A stretch of DNA of 42,774 nucleotides from CAIOZA01 sp964464375 (GTDB lineage Bacteria > Bacteroidota > Ignavibacteria > Kapaibacteriales > UBA2268), in contig CAYXFU010000029.1 of assembly GCA_964464375.1 (NCBI GenBank), positions 1 through 42,774 of the forward strand, in the 5' to 3' direction. Positions within the stretch are counted from its first letter, which is position 1. Every line of letters starts with the position of its first letter. The notes beneath the pieces were generated by a model. The model saw only the letters and a program-made list of their open reading frames with translations, was not told the origin of the DNA and ran no database searches. Made by a program: the position numbers and the translations under genes. Positions 7,417 through 15,489 of the stretch are shown here, piece by piece.

Positions 7417-8154
7417 ATGAACATGTTCAAACAACTCAAATCGTACTTTAGTTTATTCCTCTTTCTATCGTTATCTTTTGCAATTCATGCTCAAAAGAAT
7501 GAAATAGATGCACTTTCAGAAAAGATAGAAGCATATAAAGAAAAGTTTAAGGTGAGTAGCATTTATGAATCAATCACTGACAATCACGGTGATAATTGTC
7601 CCTTGGTCTATGGCACTCGAAATATGAGAGTTGTTCTGCATGGGATAGTTTATCGCGGTGGTGCTAATAATGTTTACAACAAGAATCTGGTTAGAGACAA
7701 TAAAAATCCCATGCCTGAGGAAGGATTGGAAAATCTGCTCAAAGTAGGTTTCTCAACCTCAGTTTATCTTTACCAGAAAAACTTTTCGGATGTGAACAAG
7801 ATTATCGGACCTGATTCGAATGGCAGGACTTTGAAGTACATTCAAAACTCTTTATCCAATGACAAAGAAATTCGTGAATTACTTGAACTGGTTTATCGGA
7901 ATATCCTTGATCCAGCTTCGGGACCTATCTATCTTCATTGCTGGAATGGATGGCATCAATCAGGTTATGCATCTGCTCTGATTCTAATGCAGTTCTGTGG
8001 GTTTACAAATGAAGAAGCATATCGTTACTGGGAAAAATGTGCAGCTGGCAACCTCACTAAATACAGGCATATCAAAAAAGCAATTTTTGAATTTAAACCT
8101 TATAAGGAATATAAACTTCCATCAGAAATAAAAAAGATGATTTGTCCGGGTTGA
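7417..8154 (+). CDS. exported dual-specificity-phosphatase-fold protein lacking the catalytic Arg
   Basis: A 245-aa product from the ATG at 7417, where the signal peptide begins; an in-frame TTG at 7390 is less likely. The signal peptide ends FAIHAQ. The mature part has a phosphatase-like layout: YRGG, a central helical region, and a P-loop reading HCWNGWHQSG. Tyrosine/dual-specificity phosphatases use HC-X5-R. Here Cys175 is present, but the Arg position (181) is Gln. The loop as a whole looks conserved in a Bacteroidota group with HCWNGWH, so this may be a distinct subfamily and not a decayed gene. Activity is uncertain: phosphoester binding, altered chemistry, or none. Location is periplasm or surface. 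Confidence 0.75.
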   Translation: MNMFKQLKSYFSLFLFLSLSFAIHAQKNEIDALSEKIEAYKEKFKVSSIYESITDNHGDNCPLVYGTRNMRVVLHGIVYRGGANNVYNKNLVRDNKNPMPEEGLENLLKVGFSTSVYLYQKNFSDVNKIIGPDSNGRTLKYIQNSLSNDKEIRELLELVYRNILDPASGPIYLHCWNGWHQSGYASALILMQFCGFTNEEAYRYWEKCAAGNLTKYRHIKKAIFEFKPYKEYKLPSEIKKMICPG

Positions 8155-8172
8155 AATTTATTTCTCTGCGTT

Positions 8173-9075
8173 TTATTCGTCTTTAATACAACGGACGGAA
8201 AGACCCCAACTCCTTTGAATATAATCTTTGTATGTCCTAATGTCATGGAAATATAATGGACGGAACCATGAGTAATCACCCCAACTTTTTGATGAAGTCC
8301 AAAAATAACAGAAGTAACCAATATATTCACAATTTCCATATCCTAATCGGTAACCACCTGGAATAGCAGAAAATCCAGTCTCATTTGTTGCACCAATGTT
8401 TGGGCTTGACCAATTAAATAATCCAGTTTCCTTTAGTTTACCACTAGCCTCAACTTCTCCACCTAAGTATGTAGTTAACAATGTCCATTCAGAATCACTT
8501 GGAACATGCCAACCTTTAGGTGCTAAGCCACGTGGATCAATTACTGAATACCAATTAAAGAGTTTGCCAAAGATTAAACCGTTAACAGGATCATCGTTAT
8601 AATAGCACCAAACTCCGGTCTTAAGATTGTTCCACCCTCCTGATTTTCCTAACTCAAGTATTGAATCTCCATTCTGATAATGATCAACATTCAGGTTTTT
8701 ATACATCCAGTGCTGTTCTCCTATGGTGACAGCAGTGTATGTCGTGTAATAAAGTAAAATACTATCAATTTCACAGATAGCAACATACCAATAAAAGCCA
8801 CCGTGCCAGAGATTAATGTATTCTTTATCATATTGATCAAATGAAAATGTAATAGAATCAATCAATTGCACAGGATAATATAAGTTTTTATCAATGTTTC
8901 TGAAAATATGCAGTTGAAGTGTTGCCGGAGCGGAGGTGAATTTCATATTATCTATTTCACTAAGATTATACCGTTTCGAGGTTCCATCATCAAGATAGAA
9001 CTTGACCAGAGGCTCTGCTGAATAGAGTTGAGAAAAGTAAAAAATAATGAAGATGATTAAAAGTGCTTTTTTCAT
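8173..9075 (-). CDS. exported protein with Fibrobacter succinogenes major paralogous domain
   Basis: A 300-aa protein with a signal peptide (residues 1-20, ending LYSA). Residues ~135-298 match the layout of the Fibrobacter major paralogous domain: IGEQHWMYKNLNV, WCYYNDDP, YGKLFNWY-like GKLFNWYSV, GWHVPSDSEWTLLTTYLGG, ETGFSAIPGGYR, FWTSS and the final SVRCIKD. This domain is abundant in exported proteins of Fibrobacterota, Bacteroidota and Ignavibacteria; its biochemical role is unknown. No T9SS tail is visible. It converges with the phosphatase-fold gene, only 18 bp apart. Confidence 0.85.
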   Translation of the reverse strand: MKKALLIIFIIFYFSQLYSAEPLVKFYLDDGTSKRYNLSEIDNMKFTSAPATLQLHIFRNIDKNLYYPVQLIDSITFSFDQYDKEYINLWHGGFYWYVAICEIDSILLYYTTYTAVTIGEQHWMYKNLNVDHYQNGDSILELGKSGGWNNLKTGVWCYYNDDPVNGLIFGKLFNWYSVIDPRGLAPKGWHVPSDSEWTLLTTYLGGEVEASGKLKETGLFNWSSPNIGATNETGFSAIPGGYRLGYGNCEYIGYFCYFWTSSKSWGDYSWFRPLYFHDIRTYKDYIQRSWGLSVRCIKDE

Positions 9076-9181
9076 GATTTTCCTATTAGATTAATTCATA
9101 ATGTCTCTGTCCTAATACAAATATCGTATTTATCTACAAAAAGTTACACAAAAATCGAAAATTAATTTAACTTTATTCCCA

Positions 9182-9324
9182 ACTTTCAAAAAGTTTGCAA
9201 CTATTCGAAAGTATGACACAATTGATGTATTTGCACATTCGGAAATTGGAACAATTTCTGAAAGTTGGTCAACCCAAGAAAATTAAGTTTTTCACTTTCG
9301 GAAATTGGCACAATTTCTGAAAGT
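9182..9324. repeat. three hairpins with ACTTTC/GAAAGT ends
   Basis: The 354-bp gap before the TldD gene holds three imperfect hairpins: 9182-9212, 9237-9265 and 9294-9324. The last two share GGAAATTG and CAATTTCTGAAAGT arms. The first keeps the outer ACTTTC/GAAAGT but has different inner arms. They look like members of a dispersed palindromic repeat. No gene is visible in the rest of the gap. Confidence 0.55.
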
Positions 9325-9429
9325 TTTCATTGATCGTTACACAAAATCCAATAATTTATCCTAATTACTTCACTTATTCGTCTCCTTGTTTCACTCAATA
9401 GAAATAAATAATAATATTTTAAGGTATAG

Positions 9430-11112
9430 ATGAGAAATAAGTTAATTATATCAATCCTTGCGTTTTGCCTTACTATTCCTGCATTTTCAGCGGAATCGGT
9501 AATCATGCAAACGGCAAAAGAAGAACTGAACCGCTCTCTCAGTGAGCTTAAGAAGGAGGATAAACCTCCGTACTATCTTTCGTATTCCATTGGCGATGTC
9601 AATCATACTGCTCTTGTGGCTTCGTTCGGTAAAATTGAAGTAGGTTCCATAGACAAAAAAAGAATACTTGATATTGATCTTCGCGTTGGAGATTACAATT
9701 TCGATAATACTCATATAATTCGCGGAGCATCGTTCAGTTTCGGCTCAGGACGTACATCAGTGGATCTTCCAATCGAAGATGATGTAGCTCCAATAAAGCT
9801 TGCCATCTGGTATGCTACCGACAGAACCTACAAGAAAGCTATAGAAACATACGAAAAGGCACAGACTAACAAGGCTGTTAAAGTAGCAGAAGAGGACAGT
9901 TCTGCTGACTTCAGCCATGAGGGTCCTGCAAAATATTTCGGTGATAAGGTTACCATGCAGATTGACACGGCTTACTGGTCTGATCGTCTTCGCAAGCTTT
10001 CAGCCGTATTTATTCAATATCCATGGATATATGATGGACAGGTTTCTTTCAATGCCGAACTTCTGCATAAGATTTTTGTTTCAAATGAGGGAACAGAACT
10101 AGAGTCGTGGGAACCCACTGTACGTGTTTTCATTTCAGGTAGAACCAAAGCAGATGATGGAATGAACTTGCCACTATATAAAAGTTACTTCGCTTATAAA
10201 CCTGAAGATATGCCTTCTGAAGCAGAAATGATGAATGACTTGAATCAGATGGTAACTACTCTGCAGGCGCTAAGGACAGCACCTTTGATGTCCACATTCT
10301 CAGGTCCTGCGATTTTATCTGGAGAGGCCTCTGGTGTTTTCTTCCACGAAATTTTCGGGCATAGGGTTGAAGGTCATCGTCAGAAAGATCCAAACTCCAG
10401 CCAGACATTTAAGGGCTATACAGATAAAAAAATTCTTCCCGATTTCATTGATGTAGTCTTCGATCCAAGTGCAAAGATACTAAACAATAGACCTTTAGCA
10501 GGATATTACATTTACGATGATCAGGGTGTCAAAGGACAAAAAGTTGTGACTGTTCAAGATGGTATCTTCAAGGGTTTCCTGATGTCACGATCACCCATAG
10601 AAGGATTCTCGAATTCAAATGGTCATGGCAGAAAGCAACCGGGATATTCGGCAGTATCACGCCAGTCAAATCTAATGGTAATTGCCAAAAAAACCAAGCC
10701 AGTTGCAGAATTAAAGAATATGTTGCGTGATGAATGCAAAAAGCAGGATAAAGAATTCGGTCTGTATTTCAGTGTAGTTCAGGGTGGTTTTACTTTCACT
10801 GGCAGAACTGTTCCAAATTCATTCAACGTACTTCCATTGTTGGTTTACAAGATTTTCGTTGATGGAAGACCTGATGAAATTGTCCGGGGTGTGGATCTGA
10901 TCGGTACACCTCTAACAACTTTTTCGAATGTAATTGCCGCAGGTGATGACATCGGCATTTTCAATGGTGTTTGTGGTGCAGAATCAGGTGGAGTGCCGGT
11001 ATCAGCCAGCTCACCAAGTTTGCTGGTATCACTGATTGAGGCACAGAAAAAAGCTAAATCGCAAGCAAAGCTTCCAATTCTGGAATCACCTGATACTAAG
11101 ACTGCAAGATAA
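9430..11112 (+). CDS. exported TldD/PmbA-family zinc metallopeptidase (catalytic member)
   Basis: A 560-aa protein with a signal peptide (residues 1-20, ending PAFSA), which sets it apart from cytosolic TldD. The TldD metal motif HEIFGH (HExxxH, His306-Glu307-His311) is intact in a GVFFHEIFGHRVEGH context. Downstream are NSNGHGRKQPGYS-like and GGFTFTGRTVPNSF segments and a C-terminal AESGG, as in the TldD fold. Family members cleave unfolded peptides inside a barrel formed with a second subunit. Here the partner is probably the gene at 11656, a tandem paralogue. The next gene starts 2 nt after the stop. Substrate is unknown; a periplasmic location is inferred. Confidence 0.88.
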   Translation: MRNKLIISILAFCLTIPAFSAESVIMQTAKEELNRSLSELKKEDKPPYYLSYSIGDVNHTALVASFGKIEVGSIDKKRILDIDLRVGDYNFDNTHIIRGASFSFGSGRTSVDLPIEDDVAPIKLAIWYATDRTYKKAIETYEKAQTNKAVKVAEEDSSADFSHEGPAKYFGDKVTMQIDTAYWSDRLRKLSAVFIQYPWIYDGQVSFNAELLHKIFVSNEGTELESWEPTVRVFISGRTKADDGMNLPLYKSYFAYKPEDMPSEAEMMNDLNQMVTTLQALRTAPLMSTFSGPAILSGEASGVFFHEIFGHRVEGHRQKDPNSSQTFKGYTDKKILPDFIDVVFDPSAKILNNRPLAGYYIYDDQGVKGQKVVTVQDGIFKGFLMSRSPIEGFSNSNGHGRKQPGYSAVSRQSNLMVIAKKTKPVAELKNMLRDECKKQDKEFGLYFSVVQGGFTFTGRTVPNSFNVLPLLVYKIFVDGRPDEIVRGVDLIGTPLTTFSNVIAAGDDIGIFNGVCGAESGGVPVSASSPSLLVSLIEAQKKAKSQAKLPILESPDTKTAR

Positions 11113-11114
11113 GA

Positions 11115-11645
11115 ATGACAGAGATTTTCTACAAAGAAGAACAGCGGTTCCGCAATACATTTATGATTGTGGTTTCTACTTTTTTGTGGGTGTTTATGAA
11201 TTTGATGTTTGCCTATGGTTTCTATCTGCAGATAGTTCTTGGGAAGCCTTTCGGAGACAAGCCGATACCTGATTTCGGATTGATTGTAGTAGGACTTTTT
11301 GTTTTTATGATGACTACTGCTTTATTTGTACTGTTTATCAAAAGTAATCTTGAAATAATCGTTGCAAAGGATGGTCTATACTATCGTTATGTCCCATTTA
11401 TAAATAAATTAAGAAAGATTGATGCTATACAGATTTTATTCTGTGAATCACGTGTTTACAAGCCACTCAGAGATTTTGGCGGTTGGGGTATCAGGTATAA
11501 CATGAAAACCCGTACTTCCTGTTATAACGTTAGGGGAAATATGGGAGTATTTTTGGAACTAGCTAATGGAAAGAAGCTACTTCTCGGCTCACAAAAACCA
11601 CATGATTTGTTGCAAGCTATCAATAAAATTCTAGGAAAACAATAA
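11115..11645 (+). CDS. membrane protein with two N-terminal spans and a PH-like cytosolic domain
   Basis: 176 aa. Residues ~14-42 and ~58-80 are hydrophobic helices separated by a short GKPFGDKPIPDFG loop. The rest is beta-rich: LEIIVAKDGLYYRYVPF, YNVRGNMGVFLELANGKKLLLG, and a closing helix PHDLLQAINKIL. This resembles small bacterial PH-like (bPH/YcxB-type) membrane proteins. It lies between the two TldD-family genes with 2- and 10-bp spacings, so it is clearly part of the same transcript and may anchor or regulate the peptidase pair. Function is not established. Confidence 0.7.
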   Translation: MTEIFYKEEQRFRNTFMIVVSTFLWVFMNLMFAYGFYLQIVLGKPFGDKPIPDFGLIVVGLFVFMMTTALFVLFIKSNLEIIVAKDGLYYRYVPFINKLRKIDAIQILFCESRVYKPLRDFGGWGIRYNMKTRTSCYNVRGNMGVFLELANGKKLLLGSQKPHDLLQAINKILGKQ

Positions 11646-11655
11646 CGGAAATATT

Positions 11656-13413
11656 ATGTTAAAAAAATATTTAATTCTTGCTCTTTTTTGTTCTCTAACC
11701 TACATTGCCTCTGCAAACGATGAACTGATGCGTGCAATGAGAGACGAAATAAAACGCTCGATGAGCGAGCTTAATATAGGTAGTCTCGAAAAGCCTTATT
11801 ACATTGAGTATAAAGTAACAATGGGTAATAATTATTCAATCAGAGCTGCAAATGGCAGTTTGATTGAATCCAATAACAGTAAAACAGCTCATGTAACTGT
11901 TGGACTTCGTGTAGGAAGCTACAAGTTCGACAATTCAAATTTCTTCGATTTCGGGCTCAGCTTCTTCGGAAGCGGCGATGAGGAAGAACGTTTCAAAGGC
12001 AGAAGTCTTCCGGTAGAAGCTGATTATCAGTCACTCAGAAGAGAGTTGTGGCTTGCTACTGACGCAGCTTACAAACAGGTTACTGAGACATATACTAAAA
12101 AGATGACAACTATCAAGAATCGTGTACGCAAGGATACGACTTATGATTTTCTTTGGGTGCCACCTCAGAAGCACTTCGATATGTCGGAATACCCTGCATT
12201 TGATGTCAAGAAATTTGAGAATCTTGCAAAACAGATTTCTGCTCAATTCAATAAATATTCTGATTTACAGATGACTTCAACAAGCGTAGAATATTTACCT
12301 GAAACAGTATTTTATGTGAATAGCGAGGGAATGGAGTATATAAAAACTGACTACCATACTGGGTTGGAAATTGTAGCTTCTTCACAAGCTACCGATGGAA
12401 TGCCTTTAGCAAATTTCATAACTTTCTTTTCAAAGAATCCCCAGGATTTGCCATCGGTCGATTCAATTCTTTCAGCAACAAATAACCTTGCAATGAAAGT
12501 CTCTGCTTCTAATACAGCAGCATCACTCGATGAGCCATATTCTGGTCCTATAATGTTTGACAATTATGCTTCAGCTCAGCTCTTTGCAAATGTATTTGCG
12601 CCAAATTTGGTAACACAACGTGAGCAAATCACAGATCAGGGATTCCAGGATAATGATCGTTACACAGCGTTCCAGAATAAAATTGGTGGACGCGTTCTAC
12701 CTGAATTTCTATCGGTTAAAGAGCAGCCTCTCATAACAAAATATGGAAATACAGAACTTATGGGAAATTTCGTTATTGATGACGATGGTTTGCAAGCAGA
12801 AAATGTAGATTTAGTTGAGAGTGGTTTTCTAAGAAATCTGCTCTCATCACGCGTTCCAACAAAGAGAGTTCGTCAGTCCAACGGACATCAACGTGGAGGA
12901 GCACCAATGTTCGGTAATGTAATTTTGAGTTCTGATAAAAGCAAAACCAAATCATATGATGAACTTAAAGAGCAAATGATGAAACTCTGCAAGGATCGCG
13001 AACTTCCTTTCGGAATCATTATAAAAAAGATTATGGATCCAAATATCTTGTTTACTACAATTTTCAGACTAACATCCGGAAATTATCCCATGGGACAGTT
13101 CCAGACTACTATTCCCGTTCTGGAAGCATATAAAATTTCTCCCGACGGAAAGGAAGAGTTGATCAGAGGGTGCGAGTTAAAAGGTTTTACACCACAGACA
13201 TTCAAAGATATTCTTGCGGTTGGGGATACTCCTTATGCTCTGAATTTGCTGGCACCTGCCGTTACTTCGCCATATATTTCAGGTGGAAGCCAGTATGTGG
13301 AAGCATCGGTAGTAGTTCCGGCACTTTTATTTGAAGATAGTGAACTGAAGCCGGTAGAGCAGGATTTCCCTAAACCACCGATTCTGAAGAATCCATTAAC
13401 AATGAAGAAATAA
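11656..13413 (+). CDS. exported TldD/PmbA-family protein without the metal motif (TldE-like partner)
   Basis: 585 aa with a signal peptide (ending TYIASA). It is a paralogue of the protein at 9430: both start the mature part with a SELN/SELK-type helix, share a LRVGSYKFDNS/LRVGDYNFDNT strand, an AxYATD/LWLATD helix, and an RQSNGH segment. Where the neighbour has HExxxH this protein reads FDNYASAQLFANVF, so it cannot bind zinc in the usual way. In the E. coli TldD/TldE heterodimer only one subunit carries the metal site, and the same division of labour is likely here. A strong terminator follows. Substrate unknown. Confidence 0.85.
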   Translation: MLKKYLILALFCSLTYIASANDELMRAMRDEIKRSMSELNIGSLEKPYYIEYKVTMGNNYSIRAANGSLIESNNSKTAHVTVGLRVGSYKFDNSNFFDFGLSFFGSGDEEERFKGRSLPVEADYQSLRRELWLATDAAYKQVTETYTKKMTTIKNRVRKDTTYDFLWVPPQKHFDMSEYPAFDVKKFENLAKQISAQFNKYSDLQMTSTSVEYLPETVFYVNSEGMEYIKTDYHTGLEIVASSQATDGMPLANFITFFSKNPQDLPSVDSILSATNNLAMKVSASNTAASLDEPYSGPIMFDNYASAQLFANVFAPNLVTQREQITDQGFQDNDRYTAFQNKIGGRVLPEFLSVKEQPLITKYGNTELMGNFVIDDDGLQAENVDLVESGFLRNLLSSRVPTKRVRQSNGHQRGGAPMFGNVILSSDKSKTKSYDELKEQMMKLCKDRELPFGIIIKKIMDPNILFTTIFRLTSGNYPMGQFQTTIPVLEAYKISPDGKEELIRGCELKGFTPQTFKDILAVGDTPYALNLLAPAVTSPYISGGSQYVEASVVVPALLFEDSELKPVEQDFPKPPILKNPLTMKK

Positions 13414-13471
13414 GAACAGGAAACAATCCAGACACTAATAAAAATGTTATTGATTCTCTCGTCAATTGTAA

Positions 13472-13505
13472 AACAAGCTCTCATTGTAGAGCTTGTTCTT
13501 TTTTG
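13472..13505 (+). terminator. rho-independent terminator of the tldD-like operon
   Basis: Perfect 10-bp arms AACAAGCTCT (13472-13481) and AGAGCTTGTT (13488-13497) enclose a 6-nt loop and are followed by a T-rich tail. Confidence 0.85.
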
Positions 13506-13541
13506 AGGTGGGATCAAATAATCAGTTTTATAGATTTATAT

Positions 13542-13994
13542 TCATATTTCAATAAGTACTCCCCAAGTTGATTTCAATATGTTTAAATCAAAATAAGATT
13601 GAAATTGTTCTGCTTTTTTAGTCTTTGGGTTATCCCTTAATTTCATGGGTAACATCAAATGAGATAAGGGTTTTGAGGAAGGGACAATCTTAATTTGTTG
13701 TCCTTTTTTATATTTATTTGAAGTATTGCACATGCCAATTACCCTTATTGTGTCACCTTTTTCCATGATAACAATAGTAATCGATGCTGATGCAACTCTA
13801 CCACAATCAACTGGAGCAGGTTCATGGTCAAGAATGGAAACAATAATTGTGTCCTTTAGCTCGAAGTATTCCCATGTATCGTAAATCTTTACTTTAGAAT
13901 CTACCCATTGATTCAAAATGCTTTTATCAAAATCTTGAGCCCAAATTGGAAAGTTTATCAAAAGTAAAAATATAAGAATTAATTTACGTCCCAT
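13542..13994 (-). CDS. small exported protein of unknown function
   Basis: 150 aa with a signal peptide (residues 1-19, ending FPIWAQ). The mature part is predicted beta-rich, with DTIIVSILDHEP, SITIVIMEKGDTIRVIGMC and GQQIKIVPSS. That arrangement suggests a small barrel, but I do not recognise a family. Two Cys residues (in VDCGRV and IGMCNT) could form a disulfide. It sits between the TldD-like operon terminator and the toxin-antitoxin islet and is oriented like the latter. Confidence 0.65.
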   Translation of the reverse strand: MGRKLILIFLLLINFPIWAQDFDKSILNQWVDSKVKIYDTWEYFELKDTIIVSILDHEPAPVDCGRVASASITIVIMEKGDTIRVIGMCNTSNKYKKGQQIKIVPSSKPLSHLMLPMKLRDNPKTKKAEQFQSYFDLNILKSTWGVLIEI

Positions 13995-14106
13995 AAAGAA
14001 TAAAATACAACTTGTTATTTATTAATTGACTTCATATCTAAGCCTGTTTCAGAAATTTTCTCAATTTAAGAATTTGATAAAATCAATATTTCAACTCTCA
14101 ATTATA

Positions 14107-14286
14107 TTAATTTTCTAAAAGGTTTATCTTATCTCTAAAATGTTCATTAAAGAATTCATCAATTTTAATTTGTCTGATTTTTAGATATTCAGTATAATTT
14201 GAATAACCACTTTTTAAAAACTTCTCTCTTGCTAAAGCTTTCATATCCCAGACTTCTTCTAAAGATTTATCAATTTTAGTCTTCAT
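14107..14286 (-). CDS. 59-aa antitoxin-like protein (orphan)
   Basis: ATG at 14284-14286 and TAA at 14107-14109. The peptide contains IDKSLEEVWDMKALAREK, FLKSGYSNYTEYL and a basic-acidic tail. The SLEEVW-x-MK plus KSGYxNY pattern resembles short antitoxin-like proteins encoded beside PIN-domain toxins in Bacteroidota. No intact toxin partner lies next to it. The assignment rests on pattern memory and context. Confidence 0.45.
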   Translation of the reverse strand: MKTKIDKSLEEVWDMKALAREKFLKSGYSNYTEYLKIRQIKIDEFFNEHFRDKINLLEN

Positions 14287-14414
14287 ATACCAGGTATAAT
14301 AATGGAAAATTTTTGAATTTAACAGATTGAATATAAAGAATAAATTTTATATTAGCTACTTCATTGATAAAGTTTTTAGTTGCTAGTTTACCAATATGCG
14401 GTTGCTAGCTGACT

Positions 14415-14579
14415 TTATATCTCATCAAAAAATAATTCTTTTGTTTTGATAGATTTCTTGATTATGTATTTCAAACCGTCCTCAATATTCAAGTCTTTTA
14501 CTTCTTCATGAATAGATTCTTTCCATTCCCAGACATCAATTTGAGATTTAGAAATCTCATAATAATCATGTTTTTTCAT
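14415..14579 (-). CDS. 54-aa antitoxin-like protein paired with a decayed PIN toxin
   Basis: ATG at 14577-14579 and TAA at 14415-14417. The peptide has YEISKSQIDVWEWKESIHEE and a C-terminal KTKELFFDEI. The KSQxDVWEWKE block resembles small proteins encoded immediately after PIN-domain toxins. The start overlaps the end of the broken PIN reading frame, as expected for a toxin-antitoxin operon. With the toxin dead it is probably a remnant or an orphan antitoxin. Confidence 0.5.
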   Translation of the reverse strand: MKKHDYYEISKSQIDVWEWKESIHEEVKDLNIEDGLKYIIKKSIKTKELFFDEI

Positions 14580-14700
14580 TTACAAACTTCATGGGAGTTA
14601 AAAAATCAATAGTTACTTCCTTTTTCTATGGTGCATCATCAGCGAAAAGAAAATTTATCACGGAAGTATCTAAATATATTTTAAGCTTTTTATCAACCAA
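14566..14700 (-). pseudogene. decayed PIN-domain toxin fragment
   Basis: The minus strand encodes LKIYLDTSVINFLFADDAP, the typical N-terminal strand of PIN-domain ribonuclease toxins with its first metal-binding Asp. A TAG stop follows, then KKEVTIDF, the expected continuation, before the reading is lost. Only ~40 codons of the usual 130-150 remain, so both a nonsense mutation and a large deletion have occurred. The 3' end runs into the 54-aa antitoxin-like gene. Confidence 0.6.
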
Positions 14701-14750
14701 TAATCCTAAATAATATTCATTCCTTTTTCAATTAGAGCTAATTTATTGTT

Positions 14751-14816
14751 TTTTATTTTATATTAATCTCTCTGAGCAGTGCCTGCTTTTCGATTTCCAG
14801 TTGTCTGATTTTTCTT
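14751..14816 (-). repeat. second, diverged copy of the truncated clpB 3' end
   Basis: Read on the minus strand, this encodes RKIRQLEIEKQALLREINIK and a stop, against RKIRQLEIEKQALIREINIK and a stop in the clpB copy at 15424-15489. About 60 of 66 bases agree. Most of the differences are third-position or otherwise silent. The stop codon and the following AAATAAAAA are shared. It lies on the far side of the HigBA pair. Confidence 0.8.
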
Positions 14817-14845
14817 CTAAAAAAGAATAACTGCTGTTGAAAAAA

Positions 14846-15040
14846 TTATGCTAAGTCTAAGACACGCTTAATTTTTTTTACACCTTTCATAAGTTCAGAA
14901 TATGATCTCTCCGTTTTAATTTTATCTGTTAGTTCATCAAGCATAAATTCAATATCTAACTTTGTCTTTTCTTCAAGATATGCTTTCTTGAAACTAGGAT
15001 CTTGCATTTTTTCTTCTATGTAAGCTCGAGCATCGTTCAT
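14846..15040 (-). CDS. HigA-like antitoxin, short form without a helix-turn-helix
   Basis: 64 aa encoded 20 nt after the HigB-like toxin, in the toxin-first order typical of HigBA. The N-terminus (ARAYIEEKMQDPSFKKAYLEEKTKLDIEFML) resembles the N-terminal helices of HigA antitoxins. A full HigA would continue into a DNA-binding helix-turn-helix, but here the protein ends after KGVKKIKRVLDLA. It may be a naturally short antitoxin or a truncated one that no longer binds the operator. Confidence 0.65.
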   Translation of the reverse strand: MNDARAYIEEKMQDPSFKKAYLEEKTKLDIEFMLDELTDKIKTERSYSELMKGVKKIKRVLDLA

Positions 15041-15060
15041 TTCGGATTCCTATAATAGTC

Positions 15061-15396
15061 TTAAATTTTAATAGCTTGTTCAATTTCAGAATTCGGAATT
15101 TTTTCAGTTTTCTTAATAAAACCGTGAGTAAAAATAATTTTTCTTTCTGACATAAAGAAAAATAAACTCCTGGAGGTTTTGTTTTTAAGATTTACTCTTA
15201 ATTCAAATATTCCGTCTCTGATGTATTTTGATAATTTCTGGTTTGGGAATTGATTAACATTTAATAATTCAACCAATTTATCCATATAAGCAATAATTTT
15301 TGCTTGGTCTTTAAAAACAAGTGAATCTAAAAATTCATTCATTTTAATTTTACCATCAATATTGGCAAAACCATATTCATACATTTCTTTTATCAT
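15061..15396 (-). CDS. HigB/Gp49-like toxin (RelE superfamily ribosome-dependent RNase type)
   Basis: 111 aa. The core pattern of the phage-derived Gp49-like HigB family is visible: SKYIRDGIFELRVNL, then RSLFFFMSERKIIFTHGFIKKTEKIPNSEIEQA. Members cleave mRNA at the ribosome and are held in check by the downstream antitoxin. The predicted fold and length are intact, so it may be active. It begins 29 bp after the clpB stop on the same strand and probably shares its transcript, although it may have its own promoter in the AT-rich gap. Confidence 0.8.
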   Translation of the reverse strand: MIKEMYEYGFANIDGKIKMNEFLDSLVFKDQAKIIAYMDKLVELLNVNQFPNQKLSKYIRDGIFELRVNLKNKTSRSLFFFMSERKIIFTHGFIKKTEKIPNSEIEQAIKI

Positions 15397-15423
15397 TTTT
15401 ATAATTAGAGGTTATTCTTTACT

Positions 15424-15489
15424 TTTTATTTTATATTGATCTCTCTAATCAATGCCTGCTTTTCGATCTCCAATTGTCTGATTTTTCTT
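15424..15489 (-). repeat. clpB 3' end, partner of the repeat at 14751-14816
   Basis: This is the clpB copy of the ~66-bp direct repeat that brackets the HigBA pair. The two copies are in the same orientation, about 670 bp apart. Confidence 0.8.

Noticed and set aside
13995..14750. Search for the missing clpB middle domain and second AAA+ module
   Set aside because: No Walker motif or other NBD2 signature is visible in any frame, so the loss is not a simple frameshift.
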